Assembly: GCA_963747765.1 (NCBI GenBank)
Contig: CAVVGH010000009.1
Location: 1-64,000, forward strand
DNA from: VRUE01 sp963747765
GTDB taxonomy: Bacteria > Actinomycetota > Thermoleophilia > Solirubrobacterales > 70-9
Reading direction: 5' to 3'
DNA length: 64,000 bases
Shown piece by piece: positions 34,680 through 44,464 of the stretch. The notes beneath the pieces were generated by a model that saw only the letters and a program-made list of their open reading frames with translations, was not told the origin of the DNA and made no database searches. Positions within the stretch are counted from its first letter, which is position 1; each line of letters begins with the position of its first letter. A program made the translations under genes and the position numbers.

Positions 34680-36572
34680 TCAGACAAGACCCTGAAAGAA
34701 GCCCACGCTTCGATCTACGAGATCTCCCACAACGAGTCCTCGGTCGAGAAACCTGTTGAACTCCTCGCAAGCCGTCTCAGGGACGAGAGCGCAGTTGTGA
34801 CACGCAGCCAGGTTGCACGAATCAGGACCCTGCCCCCACTGGCTACCCGTCTCCATACAAATCGGGTCAGCTGAGCACCAGAAGGCTCCCTGCAGAGCCG
34901 CCAATACCGCTGGCTCAAGGTATCCGGGCTTCCCCATCCGTACCAGACCACCCATGGTGCCCTCGGCATCGCCATCTGCGGTGTAGATGAGCACGCCAGC
35001 CATTGGCGCATGCTCCGATGCCGAGACATACAGCCGCTCCCGGAGAGCCGCAGTGCTATAGCCGCACTCGAAGGTGAGCTGGTTGATCAGTAGATGGGAA
35101 AAAGTGTGGAGGAGCAGGAACCTCGGGGTGATATCTCGCGGTCGCAACTGCCGCCCCTCTCTGGCAGAGCCGTAACGGTCCCCAACCAACGCCGCTCTCT
35201 TCGCCACATCCGGCCTCGCTTCCCAGGTGGCCATCAGAACGGGGTCAAACTCAATAAAGATGCCCTCCCCAAACACCCTTGATGCTGGAAGCCATCGCTC
35301 GCGCCACTCTGGAACCTGACGCCACACCTGCTCTAGCCGCTCCTCTCCGGTCATCGGTCGCTCGGGATAGATCCTGTTGAAACCCGTAAGCACGCGCGTC
35401 TCGCGAAGCCTTTCAACGAGCATCACTCGCGACAGGTACTTGCCGAGGTCAGCGTCGTAGCTATCTGGTTTCCCTGCCCTGACTGAAAGCTGGTCCTCGT
35501 GCCGCTCGGACTGGAGAGCTTCATGCTCCTCGCGCCGGAACGCTACTTCGACGTTCTCGTCTGGCGAGAGGTCGGGGGACTGCTCCTCGATCGCTTCATC
35601 TGCCATCAGACGGATCGCTTCCTCCAGCTGAGCATCCGTGTATAGCTGGAGAAGCTCGCGAGCGGCCTCACGGAGTGTTTGCGGCTCAAGACCCTTCTTG
35701 AATTCTCGATGCAGGTGGACGATCGTCGACAGAGGCGGTATTTCCAGCGCTGACCGCAATTCCTCCGGGACGGTCTGCGTCGTGCGCGGAAGATAGATCG
35801 CGCTCACCACCCGACCGAAGTAGACGTTCGATGCCGATCTCAGCGATCCGCGGAGCGCGCGGCCACAGGTCGATGCCTCGGTGCTTCCATGCTGCGGCGA
35901 TATGCCCCGGCACGTGTACGGATTGCCAGGCTCAAGCGCGCTTGTCAGGTGCGTTGAGCCGTCAATATTTGCTTCGACGACTCTGCTCAGAGTGCGGGGT
36001 GAGACTCCGCAGTCGCATTCAACGATCTGATTGGCCAGGGTTGCCCCGCCTGTTGATCGCAGCCGCACAGGCAGGCTGCACGCGGGCTCGGCGGTGCGAT
36101 GCACCCACTCTCGCCAGGGAAAGTCCTGTAGATGCCCGTCCTCGCACATGGCCACGAACGGCACCTGAGCGAGGTAAGCATTCTTGCCCTGGCGACGGCA
36201 GTGGGGGCATTTCTGGCGGCCCCTCGTCACGAGCTGGAGATCCGTCAAGCTGTTGCATCGCCAGCAGAAGTGCCACAGCGGAAACCGGAGAAACGGGATC
36301 GTCAACTTTAGATTGGGAATCCGTTGGCCTCGCTCACCAAACCGGAAGTCCGGCGGTTCGCGGAAGTGATTGACGTGAAGCATCCGCTCCAGGCGCCACT
36401 CCTCGACTCGAAACTCATCAAGATCGAGATCGCGCGAATCCTCGCCATCCTCACGCTCGAACCAGTGGTCGAGCCCGGCCGCAAGCATTGATGTCCCGTT
36501 TGGAACTGTGATCATTGAGCCCACACCAAACGGGGCGACAAGATGGCCTCGCTTGACGGGCCCGTTAGACAT
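34680..36572 (-). CDS. drmB: DrmB-like DUF1998 protein of a DISARM-type defence system
   Basis: About 630 residues from the ATG at 36572 (GGAGG upstream); starts further upstream are inside drmA. The N-terminus (VKRGHLVAPFGVGSMITVPNG) is typical of DrmB. Zinc ribbons are visible in FCWRCNSLTD with KCPHCRRQG, and in CECDCG-type pairs further on. The DUF1998 C-terminus has LLHTFSHLLINQLTFECGY, then VLIYTADGDAEGTMGGLVRMG and a final cysteine cluster in SCNLAACHNCALVPETACEEFN. DrmB works with the DrmA helicase to bind and block incoming phage DNA. The gene starts within the last codons of drmA (8-base overlap) and is the last gene of the operon. Confidence 0.88.
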   Translation of the reverse strand: MSNGPVKRGHLVAPFGVGSMITVPNGTSMLAAGLDHWFEREDGEDSRDLDLDEFRVEEWRLERMLHVNHFREPPDFRFGERGQRIPNLKLTIPFLRFPLWHFCWRCNSLTDLQLVTRGRQKCPHCRRQGKNAYLAQVPFVAMCEDGHLQDFPWREWVHRTAEPACSLPVRLRSTGGATLANQIVECDCGVSPRTLSRVVEANIDGSTHLTSALEPGNPYTCRGISPQHGSTEASTCGRALRGSLRSASNVYFGRVVSAIYLPRTTQTVPEELRSALEIPPLSTIVHLHREFKKGLEPQTLREAARELLQLYTDAQLEEAIRLMADEAIEEQSPDLSPDENVEVAFRREEHEALQSERHEDQLSVRAGKPDSYDADLGKYLSRVMLVERLRETRVLTGFNRIYPERPMTGEERLEQVWRQVPEWRERWLPASRVFGEGIFIEFDPVLMATWEARPDVAKRAALVGDRYGSAREGRQLRPRDITPRFLLLHTFSHLLINQLTFECGYSTAALRERLYVSASEHAPMAGVLIYTADGDAEGTMGGLVRMGKPGYLEPAVLAALQGAFWCSADPICMETGSQWGQGPDSCNLAACHNCALVPETACEEFNRFLDRGLVVGDLVDRSVGFFQGLV

Positions 36573-39500
36573 CGTCTTCCTCCAGGATGTACGCGGTAGT
36601 GATCTCCGCCCTGCACTCCGCGTCAACACTCCGCAGGGATTGCGGAACTGTCCAGGACAGCCTGGCTGCCGCTGGCGTCGCGTAGCTGCCCGCCCGCCGG
36701 ATCAGTGCAACCTCGCCGTCGCCTGCCTGCGTCCACTCGATCCGCAGCCAGCGCTTCCACTCGCTGTAGCGTTCTTCAAATACGTCCTCGAAGTTCTCAG
36801 CCTCTGCCGGATCGACGATGCTCACCCGCGCGGAAAGCAGGTCGTGCGCGGCAGAAATGAGATCGTCCGGGACCGGACTGGGTGACACGCCTTCCTCTCC
36901 AAGCTGGCGCACGTATGCAACCAGGACGGCATGGAGAGCCCGATCGAGGGCGGGAGGCGAGAAGGGGGTGACACTAGTCGGCTCTACCTGAGCGTAGAGG
37001 CGCTCGTGGTAGGTACGGAACTTCTCGAAGTGAGAGCGGTCCCGTGGCTTCGACGTGCTGTACACCATCGCGACCAGACCGGGGCGCTCCCGCCACCGGC
37101 GGCCGATACGGCCTGTCACCTGGATGTACTGCGACGTCGTCTTAGGTTGGCCGACAACGCACATGAGCGACAGGCGGTCGATATCGATGCCGACCTCCAT
37201 GATGCTGGAGGCCAGGCAAATATCGACTGCCCGGCCGGCTCCGGCAGCACCCACCTCAAGTTGCTCCATCGCCTTTGGGATCTCATCATTCCGGAGCCGG
37301 CCCGTGAGCTCGAGTACGTTCCACAGGCGCCGCACGTCCTGCGGTCTCAAGCCAAGGCGGTTCCTCAAGACCTTGAGGTAGTCCGGAATATCGGATTGGA
37401 GCAGGGAAAGAGAGGTTCCGAGCTCACGAAGGCTGTTGAAAAAGACAGCAAGTGTCCACCAGGGATCCTGCTCCTCCCTGGGAAGATCCGCCGACGCCTG
37501 CAGAAGCGCCGCGAATGTTCTGACCTGTGCCGTCTGAAGGGAGCCAAGCCCTGGTCCGTGGATCCCCATGTAGAGGCGCCCGGGCTCGAGAGTCCCGTCT
37601 GGCTGCCGGGCGTACCGGGCAAAGAATGAGTCCTCGGCATCCAGTCCGTGCGGCGGAAAGAGCACTACGTCCGTTCTGCCGTACAGTCCCTCGATCTGCT
37701 TCTCGGACCGCCGGATGGTTGCGGTTGACGTAACGATCTTTGCCCGCCGCTCCCCGCCTTCGCGCCGATCGGTACACAACTCGTCGATCAGTGGCTCGTA
37801 CAGGCCGGCCAGGGATCCAAGCGGCCCTGAGATGAGATGCAGCTCGTCCTGGACAACGAGATTGGGAGGGGAAGTCTTCCGCTGCCCGTCCGGCCCGATC
37901 CCGAAGAGTGCGCGCGCTTCCGGTTTCCACGCCAGCATCGCGAACTTGTCAATGGTTCCGATAACGAGCGACGGGGGACGCTTGTAAATGTCCTCGTCGA
38001 CCACCAGGATCGGCAGGCCCCCTACAAAGTCGCAAGCTGCATCGGGGCAGCACAGAGAGACCCCCCGATCGGCCTCAACATAGCCCGCAATGCGCGGGGC
38101 GTTGCGCTGCTTCGTACCGGTGGCTTTGATCTCACCCATCTGTGCCGCGCACCACGGACACCGGAGCACCACGAACTTGTTCTCGGCGTAGCTCTCGCCG
38201 CGGTTCAGTTTGCGCAGAACCTGGCGCGCCTCAGCCTTGGCATTTGGAGTAACCGCACCGCCAACCCAGATGCCGATGGTGAATGGCTCCTCCCCAAGGT
38301 CAGTGGCATTGCGTCGCAGATGCTCCATCGCGCAGATCAGCGCACCGGCCCTCTGGAATTGCTGCGCCGTGAGAAGCCTCAGGGTGTAACGCATGAGAAC
38401 GTCGACGCCAGTGTCATCAGGATCGCTCAAGCGCCGGCAGAACATCGAAAAGGCAGCGAGACACAGGTACGCTTCAGTCTTCCCGCCGCCCGTCGGGAAG
38501 AAGATCAGCTCCACCGTTTCACGTTCCGGCGACTCGGCCGAAGCGGTTGACGCGAGCGCCATAAGAACGAAGGCGATCTGGAACGGACGCCAGACAACCC
38601 GGTCTTTCGCGTCCCTCCAGTCCGGTACATCAAGTGGCTCCGGAACTTCGATCCGGCCACTTGTGCCGTTATAGAGCGTTTCACGAGGGTTGCGCCGACG
38701 AGTGCGGAGCTGCTGGAGCAGCATCGCGTGATTGGCCAGCTGGAATGCCCGGCGCACCTTCGCGTCCGATCGCACGAGGTCAAGGCCCTCGCGTGCCCGC
38801 GACAGCGCTCGTTCCGCCAGCGCGATGTGGTGGCGAGCTACTGCTTGGACGTCGCTTTCCAGCCCGGCGACACGTTCTTGCTGCCCTCCTATCCACCCGC
38901 TGTAAAGGTGCAGTAGTGACTCGATGCTCTCGAGTCCGCCACCGTCCCCCTCGAGGCCCGCGAGTGGCGCAATCGGAACCGTGATGGGATTGCCCTGCTC
39001 GTCGACAATGTCCGGAGTAATGCTCGGAGACTCGTACGCCGGCAAGCACTCTGCGAGCACCTCACCCGCCTGCTCGCTATTCCCGCCGCGCCAATTCGCG
39101 GCGCAACCGTGGCCCACAGCAAACGTACGAGCGTCCCGGTAGAGGAGCGCGAGAGACTCCTCCTCGCGATCAGCCGCCTGCGCTCGGCTCTCCGTGTACG
39201 GCAAGATTCCGCCGCCTGCGCCCTCAACTCGTGCCGTAAAGCCTGCCTGGAAGAGGCAGCCAGTATCGATCGGATCAGCGCCAACGGTCCGGTTAACGAC
39301 GGAGACTGTGACCAGCGACGTCCCGTCTCCGCGGGGCCGCGTGTAGCCAACGATGCTCAGGTCGAGGCCCTCAACGTTGTCGCTGCTCTGCTCGAAAGGA
39401 TCCAGCTGGCGCTCACTGCCCTCCGTCAACTCGCCACTCGCAAAACTTGCCTGAAGGCGGACAGGGCTTCGTAGCCACCATTTTCGAGTCTCAGACTTTC

Positions 39501-40056
39501 TAGGCTCCGAGCCCTTTTGCCCGCCTGCTCTGATCGAAACCTTCTTCTCGCGGTACCGGCCCCCGTCGACGGCGACGATGAGGGACGAGCCGGCCGGCAC
39601 GTGGCATATGAAGCTGAGCCCCATGGCGCTTGGCCGGTACGAATTCGCGGTTGATAGATCGAAGTCGCTCTCTTCGGCGTCTACACGGCCTCTCCGGTCG
39701 GCAATGCGCTCGATCGAATCCGCGGCTTTCTCGCCCATAATCTCCTGCGGGCCGACCTCGAGCGCCGCGGCTGTTACATCTGTGTCCAGATCTCCGTCGT
39801 CACCGGGATCGTGATCACCATCGGTCCGGGGCGGGTACAGGACACCGATCCCGTATCGCTTAATTGGGCGGTCCCGCTGCAGGATCTCCTCGCCGGACCC
39901 CATCTGGTGCCAGGGCCCGTATGACGATTCGCGGTCGGGAAAGGAGATCTCCTTGGTGCAATCGATTGCCTCGCCCCGCGGGCACGGCCCCACCAACTCC
40001 TCCCTCAGTGCAGTACGAACTGCCTCCCGCCCCGCAAGAAACTCAGGCTCAGGCAC
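36565..40056 (-). CDS. drmA: DrmA-like helicase of a DISARM-type defence system
   Basis: 1163 residues with a GTG start inside the end of the upstream gene. The first ~500 residues are the long N-terminal region typical of DrmA. The helicase core has P-loop FFPTGGGKTEAYL (519-531), a zinc ribbon (RCPWCAAQMG, then CCPDAACDF), the DEAH-equivalent VVQDELHLISGPLGSLAG, CLASSIMEVGIDIDRLSLM and motif VI QVTGRIGRRW. A helicase with this exact P-loop next to a DUF1998 gene defines the DISARM core. It translocates on DNA and, with DrmB, recognises unmodified phage DNA. No truncation is seen. Confidence 0.9.
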   Translation of the reverse strand: MPEPEFLAGREAVRTALREELVGPCPRGEAIDCTKEISFPDRESSYGPWHQMGSGEEILQRDRPIKRYGIGVLYPPRTDGDHDPGDDGDLDTDVTAAALEVGPQEIMGEKAADSIERIADRRGRVDAEESDFDLSTANSYRPSAMGLSFICHVPAGSSLIVAVDGGRYREKKVSIRAGGQKGSEPRKSETRKWWLRSPVRLQASFASGELTEGSERQLDPFEQSSDNVEGLDLSIVGYTRPRGDGTSLVTVSVVNRTVGADPIDTGCLFQAGFTARVEGAGGGILPYTESRAQAADREEESLALLYRDARTFAVGHGCAANWRGGNSEQAGEVLAECLPAYESPSITPDIVDEQGNPITVPIAPLAGLEGDGGGLESIESLLHLYSGWIGGQQERVAGLESDVQAVARHHIALAERALSRAREGLDLVRSDAKVRRAFQLANHAMLLQQLRTRRRNPRETLYNGTSGRIEVPEPLDVPDWRDAKDRVVWRPFQIAFVLMALASTASAESPERETVELIFFPTGGGKTEAYLCLAAFSMFCRRLSDPDDTGVDVLMRYTLRLLTAQQFQRAGALICAMEHLRRNATDLGEEPFTIGIWVGGAVTPNAKAEARQVLRKLNRGESYAENKFVVLRCPWCAAQMGEIKATGTKQRNAPRIAGYVEADRGVSLCCPDAACDFVGGLPILVVDEDIYKRPPSLVIGTIDKFAMLAWKPEARALFGIGPDGQRKTSPPNLVVQDELHLISGPLGSLAGLYEPLIDELCTDRREGGERRAKIVTSTATIRRSEKQIEGLYGRTDVVLFPPHGLDAEDSFFARYARQPDGTLEPGRLYMGIHGPGLGSLQTAQVRTFAALLQASADLPREEQDPWWTLAVFFNSLRELGTSLSLLQSDIPDYLKVLRNRLGLRPQDVRRLWNVLELTGRLRNDEIPKAMEQLEVGAAGAGRAVDICLASSIMEVGIDIDRLSLMCVVGQPKTTSQYIQVTGRIGRRWRERPGLVAMVYSTSKPRDRSHFEKFRTYHERLYAQVEPTSVTPFSPPALDRALHAVLVAYVRQLGEEGVSPSPVPDDLISAAHDLLSARVSIVDPAEAENFEDVFEERYSEWKRWLRIEWTQAGDGEVALIRRAGSYATPAAARLSWTVPQSLRSVDAECRAEITTAYILEEDDV

Positions 40057-41788
40057 GTACCTGCTCCTGTGTCCCGGCCAGAAGCCGTTGCATTCCCGGT
40101 CGCGCTAGCTCGGGTATCAGCAGGACAAGCCGCTCTGTTGGCCGAGTGACGGCAATGTAGAGCAGTGCTTCCGCCGCAGGGCCGGCAACTTCATCAAGGT
40201 CAGTCACAATCACGACAGGTGCCTCCATGCCTTTGAATGCATGAATAGTGCCGTAGGTGATGTGGCCCGTGCCTACTGGCGGCACTGGCCGGAGCCGGTC
40301 TCGCCAGGGCTCCGCTACCACGCGTTCGGCGCACGATCCGGAGACCTTTGGAGAGAGAACCACGATGTCGGAGCCGCGATATCCCTCCTGGTACAGCCCT
40401 GTCAGGACTGCGATCAATGCATCTGGCCCCGCGCTGTCGTCCACGTAGAAGTGGAAACCGGGCTCCACGCCATCATCGGGCCGGAGTATCCGCACGTAGT
40501 CCGGATCAAGGTGGCTCAGAACCCGCACTAGCGTTGCCACCCGGGGCTTGTTCCGGCAGTTCGTTCTGAGCCTGTATACCGGCGCACCGCAGCCCCGCCC
40601 CTTCAGGAAGCTGCCGAGCACCGCTGCTCCATCACGGTAGATCACCTGGCGCTCGAAATCGCCAAAAAGCCGCCACTCGCCGGTTGACAGGCCTCCCCTT
40701 AGACTCATATCGAGTACGTCGAGGTACTGGTCAGCAAGCAGATCCTGGGCCTCATCAACAACGAGCACATCAAACAGCTGATGATCCTGGGCGTCGAGAA
40801 GTCGCTCGAGGGCGAGGCCGGGAAGCTCGTTCTGCCAAAACGAACCGCTCTTGCCAGGCGCCTCCCCCATTCCCGCGAGCTGGAGCATGTAGGAATGGAG
40901 CGTGCCGGACACCACGAGCTCCCCTAAAGCATCGGTCTCGCGGCGAAGCCAGCTACCGAGTAGGCGGTTGAAGCAAACGAGCAGCGTCCGCTTGCCCGCC
41001 GACGCGGCCCTCTGTGCCGCCTCGATGGCGAGAAAAGTCTTTCCTGTGCCGGCGGGCCCTTCGAAAACAACGCGCGCATTTGCCGTCATGGCATCAAGAG
41101 CGCCGAACTGTTCTTCCGTGTACCGCTTCAACTCGATGCTCGCCCGTTGGCGGCGGGCCCGGGGGCTCTGATAGGCCTCGAAATCGGGCCTCAGGATGCG
41201 GGCAATCTCATCGCATTCCGCCTCTGTTGGGCTACCGGAGTCAGGATCGAACCATCTGGCTGTCTCCTTCTCGCGGAGGAACTCGCGAGCTCGATCAAGT
41301 ACTCGCACGCAACTTGTCGCGAATGATTGCGACCGGTAGGTGCCGCTATCGATCAGTTGCCACGGATGCCACTCCTCGGCCTCAAAGTCGAGAGAGGTGT
41401 ACGGCAGGCACACCGCGCTCCAGAAAAGGAGTTTCGACGCGGGAGCGAACCGCTTTTCGACGCGCTGCCGCAAACTGTGCATCCCCTCGGCGGCCTGCCG
41501 GAAGGGGCCGCGAGGGTCACCTTTAGGCTGTTTCCCGTAGAACCACAGGCCGTCACGACGGGAGATGCTCGCAGCGGCCTTGATCTCCAGGCACAAAATT
41601 CCTTTCCCCGGGATCAGGAGAACGAAGTCGAGCTCACCGGAGATCTGGCGCAAGTGGTTTGGCAAGTAGAGAGAATGAACGACCGTCCAGTCCCTGGCGA
41701 GGGGGTCTGACTTGAGCCTCTCGAAGGCATCGCGCTCGCCCAGGCTTGGGGTCGCAGGGTCAATCGCCGCCGGGATCAGCCTTGCCAC
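40049..41788 (-). CDS. NERD-domain nuclease fused to a UvrD-type helicase
   Basis: 579 residues. The N-terminal NERD domain (about residues 15-165) has the PD-(D/E)XK-like core GELDFVLLIPGKGILCLEIKAAAS. A superfamily-1 helicase follows: P-loop EGPAGTGKTFLA (residues ~243-254), Walker B VLVVDEAQDLLAD, RLRTNCRNKP, and the late motifs YGTIHAFKGMEAPVVIV and LLYIAVTRPTERLVLL. It overlaps both neighbours (8 and 13 bases) within the DISARM-like operon. It sits where classical systems carry the phospholipase-D protein DrmC, so it may supply the nuclease activity. Free-standing NERD helicases also occur in unrelated defence islands. Confidence 0.85.
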   Translation of the reverse strand: MARLIPAAIDPATPSLGERDAFERLKSDPLARDWTVVHSLYLPNHLRQISGELDFVLLIPGKGILCLEIKAAASISRRDGLWFYGKQPKGDPRGPFRQAAEGMHSLRQRVEKRFAPASKLLFWSAVCLPYTSLDFEAEEWHPWQLIDSGTYRSQSFATSCVRVLDRAREFLREKETARWFDPDSGSPTEAECDEIARILRPDFEAYQSPRARRQRASIELKRYTEEQFGALDAMTANARVVFEGPAGTGKTFLAIEAAQRAASAGKRTLLVCFNRLLGSWLRRETDALGELVVSGTLHSYMLQLAGMGEAPGKSGSFWQNELPGLALERLLDAQDHQLFDVLVVDEAQDLLADQYLDVLDMSLRGGLSTGEWRLFGDFERQVIYRDGAAVLGSFLKGRGCGAPVYRLRTNCRNKPRVATLVRVLSHLDPDYVRILRPDDGVEPGFHFYVDDSAGPDALIAVLTGLYQEGYRGSDIVVLSPKVSGSCAERVVAEPWRDRLRPVPPVGTGHITYGTIHAFKGMEAPVVIVTDLDEVAGPAAEALLYIAVTRPTERLVLLIPELARPGMQRLLAGTQEQVRA

Positions 41789-43302
41789 AGATCACGCTCC
41801 ACAGCAACCAGATGGCGCGCCTTGGGTGCGCTGATGCGTACCGGGTCGGACGCGCGGGCTTCTACGCGCGCTACCCGCAGCGCGCCCTCGCCCTCAATCT
41901 CCTCGACGTCGTAGTCCTGCCATCCGCGCCGCTCCAGCTCGTGCGTATCGCCCTGCCGGATCTCTCGATTAAGCAAGGCGCGGACACGCTGGCCAGCGCG
42001 CAGATGAGCCTGATCGATGACGTCCATGTCACGCCACAACGTCTCAGCCTCCGCCTCCAGCCCGGTTACCCGCATGATTCCCAGAAAGTCGTCGAAGCTC
42101 CCCGTCCGGATGGAATTATCGGATGCCCACCGCCGGACGTTGGCGGCATTGGCGCGGCCGCTTCCCGCGGCTGCCAGCCGGCGCACGACTGTACTCAGGC
42201 CGACCGCCTCGATCAACTTTTGGAGCTTCTCTGTCCACCGGTGCTGCTCCCCGCGCAGCCGGCTTGCTTTGTCTCCAAGAAGCGCGTCGGCGATAGCAGG
42301 AACATAGTCGCCTTCTCCGCCAACACGCGTAACGAGATAGCTACCCGTCTGAATCGACCGCGTCGGAACCTGATGCAGTTCCTTACCTTCAGTGATCTCA
42401 ACGACGTAGGCACGCGATCCCTCATCCGCTTCAAGATAGATGGCTTGATCTGAGGCCAGTACAAACAGATATGCCTCAACAGAATCTCGACGATCACTAG
42501 TTGCCGCCCCGGTAGCCGACGTAATCGCGGCCCAATCGGCAACGGGAACGAGCTCTTGCGATTCCATCGAGCCTCCGTGTGATTGCGTGCCGCTATATGC
42601 GGGAAGGCCTGGTATGGAGGCGACATTCCCCTCCGCGGACGATGTGAAGATTGCTAGCTCTACCGCCGGGTCGCGCAGCCAATCGAACTGCAAAACGTTC
42701 ATCTCCCGAGCCTTTGGCGCTGCGAATACCTGACGCGGGAACCAGGAGCTGGGACCAACAATCACCGCGCGGTCGAACGTGCGCGCCGAGCCGCCGAGCT
42801 CGCTTGCCGCCACTACGTCGACATGGGATCTGCCGGCTAGATGACGTTCTACCGCCGACATGTGACGCCCATCTCGAAGCACGATGGCACTTTGTCCCGG
42901 GCCGTCGCACAGCACACGGGCCGCCTCTCCAAGGCGGTCAGAGTCGCGCTCTGCGAGGGCTGCAAGTTGAGCAGTCAGCTTGCGGGCTGATTCGGCATGC
43001 TCGGGAAATACTTGCTCGCAGCCGCGGAGCTTCTTGGAGATGTACTCCGCAGATTCGCTCAGGCCGAAATCCGGATGCGAGAGCGGGAGCGGTACCGTCG
43101 CAAACTCCCAGCGCACCCGGCGCAGCCGGGCTACGACAGGCCGCCAAAATGAATCTTCTCTATCGTCTCCCAGCCGCGAGATGAAGTTCCGAAGGCCGAG
43201 TGAGAAGCCTCTAAGCTCAGTGTCATCGACACACGTGCGCTCAAAGGCTAGTTCACTTGCAACGCGATACAGCGCCGCCGTATAACTCATTGAGGCAGTC
43301 AT
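41776..43302 (-). CDS. Unrecognised protein of the DISARM-like operon
   Basis: 508 residues. The first 200 residues are helical (ISRLGDDREDSFWRPVVARL, ARKLTAQLAALAERDSDRLG). They lead to an alpha/beta segment (SAIVLRDGRHMSAVERHLAG, SHVDVVAASELG, FDRAVIVGPSSWFPRQVF) that looks like the C-terminal half of a helicase-like or Rossmann fold but lacks helicase motifs. The C-terminal half is charged, with LWRDMDVIDQAHLRAGQRVRA and a final strand-rich stretch. Overlaps of 13 and 4 bases couple it to its neighbours. Together with the next gene it totals about 840 residues, close to the size I recall for DrmE, so a split DrmE is possible. This is inference. Confidence 0.6.
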   Translation of the reverse strand: MTASMSYTAALYRVASELAFERTCVDDTELRGFSLGLRNFISRLGDDREDSFWRPVVARLRRVRWEFATVPLPLSHPDFGLSESAEYISKKLRGCEQVFPEHAESARKLTAQLAALAERDSDRLGEAARVLCDGPGQSAIVLRDGRHMSAVERHLAGRSHVDVVAASELGGSARTFDRAVIVGPSSWFPRQVFAAPKAREMNVLQFDWLRDPAVELAIFTSSAEGNVASIPGLPAYSGTQSHGGSMESQELVPVADWAAITSATGAATSDRRDSVEAYLFVLASDQAIYLEADEGSRAYVVEITEGKELHQVPTRSIQTGSYLVTRVGGEGDYVPAIADALLGDKASRLRGEQHRWTEKLQKLIEAVGLSTVVRRLAAAGSGRANAANVRRWASDNSIRTGSFDDFLGIMRVTGLEAEAETLWRDMDVIDQAHLRAGQRVRALLNREIRQGDTHELERRGWQDYDVEEIEGEGALRVARVEARASDPVRISAPKARHLVAVERDLWQG

Positions 43303-44294
43303 CGTCGGTCCACGTAGGTCAGCATCTCGACTCCGGCCGGCACCGAGAGCTCACGGAGTTCATCTGCCTCCGCGGCACGCATCGCGTGCGCCTGATTGAT
43401 TGCCGCAGCTCCGTCATCTGCCGACGGCGACGATCGATCGATAATCACTAGCCAGTTAGAAGAAGGCCACGCGGATCTCCAATTGTTGAATGCTGCAACT
43501 CCATCGAAGATCACGGTCGTCGGAGCCGAATCAAGTGGCTGCCCGTCGCCCTCTGCGCTTGCCGGAATAACAGAGCAACGGAAAGGATCGTTCTGTCCGG
43601 CGAACTCGCGCGCCCGCACAATGCTCTGAAGGTGCCCCTCGTAAAGTCTGCCGCCATCGCTCACGGCGAAGCGTTCGGTCGCGAGCTCGTACTCGAGAAG
43701 ACGCTTCACGCCGACGATGACACAGTCGACTCGCGTGGTCCCCGACAGGGACGGAATGTCGGCCTCCTTTAGCGCCCGTGCGAGAAACTCGGGGGCCTTC
43801 ACTAGCTGCTTTCGCCGGGACGTCAACTCGCCCGGATTGGTGATCACCTGGATGCGCTCGCACAGCTCCTCAGGGAGGAGGATTTTCTCCTTGGCCAGCT
43901 GCACCACGAGCCGCGGTTTGCCATCGCCCGCGTCATCCTCTTGGATCCCCAGAAGCGTTCCCTGCTCGAGCGAGTTGTCTCTGCGGTGCGTTACCGGAGT
44001 TCCGGCTGCCTGAGAGGAGAGGTAACGAAAGTGAGCCGCGCCATCGCGATCCGATGGCGTCTCACGGAAAGCGGTCGCCACAGCTGACGTTGCCGCCAAC
44101 GCTGCGGCAAATGCTCTTGTCGGAACAGAAAGCGCAATGACGAGTCGGCCCGCATCCGGCTGGATCGTCGCTGCTGCCGCTCCCGCCCTCAGCATGAAGC
44201 GAGCCCACTCCGGAAGCGGGGCCCATCCATCCGCTCCCCGACACTCAAGGTGCTCGAGAAGGGCAGCCTCCTGCATCAGGGCTTCCTGCATCAT
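43299..44294 (-). CDS. Unrecognised first protein of the DISARM-like operon
   Basis: About 331 residues from the ATG at 44294. A frame extends to a TTG at 44354 but without support. After a helical start (QEALMQEAALLEHLE) come LVIALSVPTRAFAAALAAT, a strand-rich region (GKPRLVVQLAKEKILLPEEL), DCVIVGVKRLLEYEL and, near the end, TTVIFDGVAAFNNW and NWLVIIDRSSPSADDGAAAI. The last two resemble nucleotide-binding or metal-site loops (IFDG and IIDRS), but no family is recognised. The stop overlaps the next start by 4 bases. It is the promoter-proximal gene of the operon and faces the methyltransferase fusion across a 170-base gap. Confidence 0.6.
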   Translation of the reverse strand: MMQEALMQEAALLEHLECRGADGWAPLPEWARFMLRAGAAAATIQPDAGRLVIALSVPTRAFAAALAATSAVATAFRETPSDRDGAAHFRYLSSQAAGTPVTHRRDNSLEQGTLLGIQEDDAGDGKPRLVVQLAKEKILLPEELCERIQVITNPGELTSRRKQLVKAPEFLARALKEADIPSLSGTTRVDCVIVGVKRLLEYELATERFAVSDGGRLYEGHLQSIVRAREFAGQNDPFRCSVIPASAEGDGQPLDSAPTTVIFDGVAAFNNWRSAWPSSNWLVIIDRSSPSADDGAAAINQAHAMRAAEADELRELSVPAGVEMLTYVDRR

Positions 44295-44464
44295 GGCGGC
44301 CCCATGCTCACACACCGAGCGCCGGATGTAGGCTAGTTGTCCGCAGCCGGGCAAAATTATTCCGCGATTCGCGAAACCCGATTCTGGCCCTTAAATCGTC
44401 CGAACGAGCGAGGATTATCTGATCCGGCAGGACATGGTGGGTCCTGACCAGTTATGACTTCGGC
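44295..44464. promoter_or_regulatory. Divergent promoter region between defence operon and methyltransferase
   Basis: 170 bases, AT-richer than its surroundings around 44350-44420. They must hold both promoters of the DISARM-like operon and the methyltransferase gene. TTATGA at 44451-44456 lies 8 bases before the GTG at 44465, which has no ribosome-binding site, so a leaderless methyltransferase mRNA is possible. No convincing -35 partner or operator repeat was found. Confidence 0.35.

Noticed and set aside
34409..34680. Possible T-box or leader peptide upstream of leuS
   Set aside because: A short AGGGTG and a nine-codon frame exist, but the conserved T-box core (TGGNACCGCG) is not matched and the frame has no Leu run.
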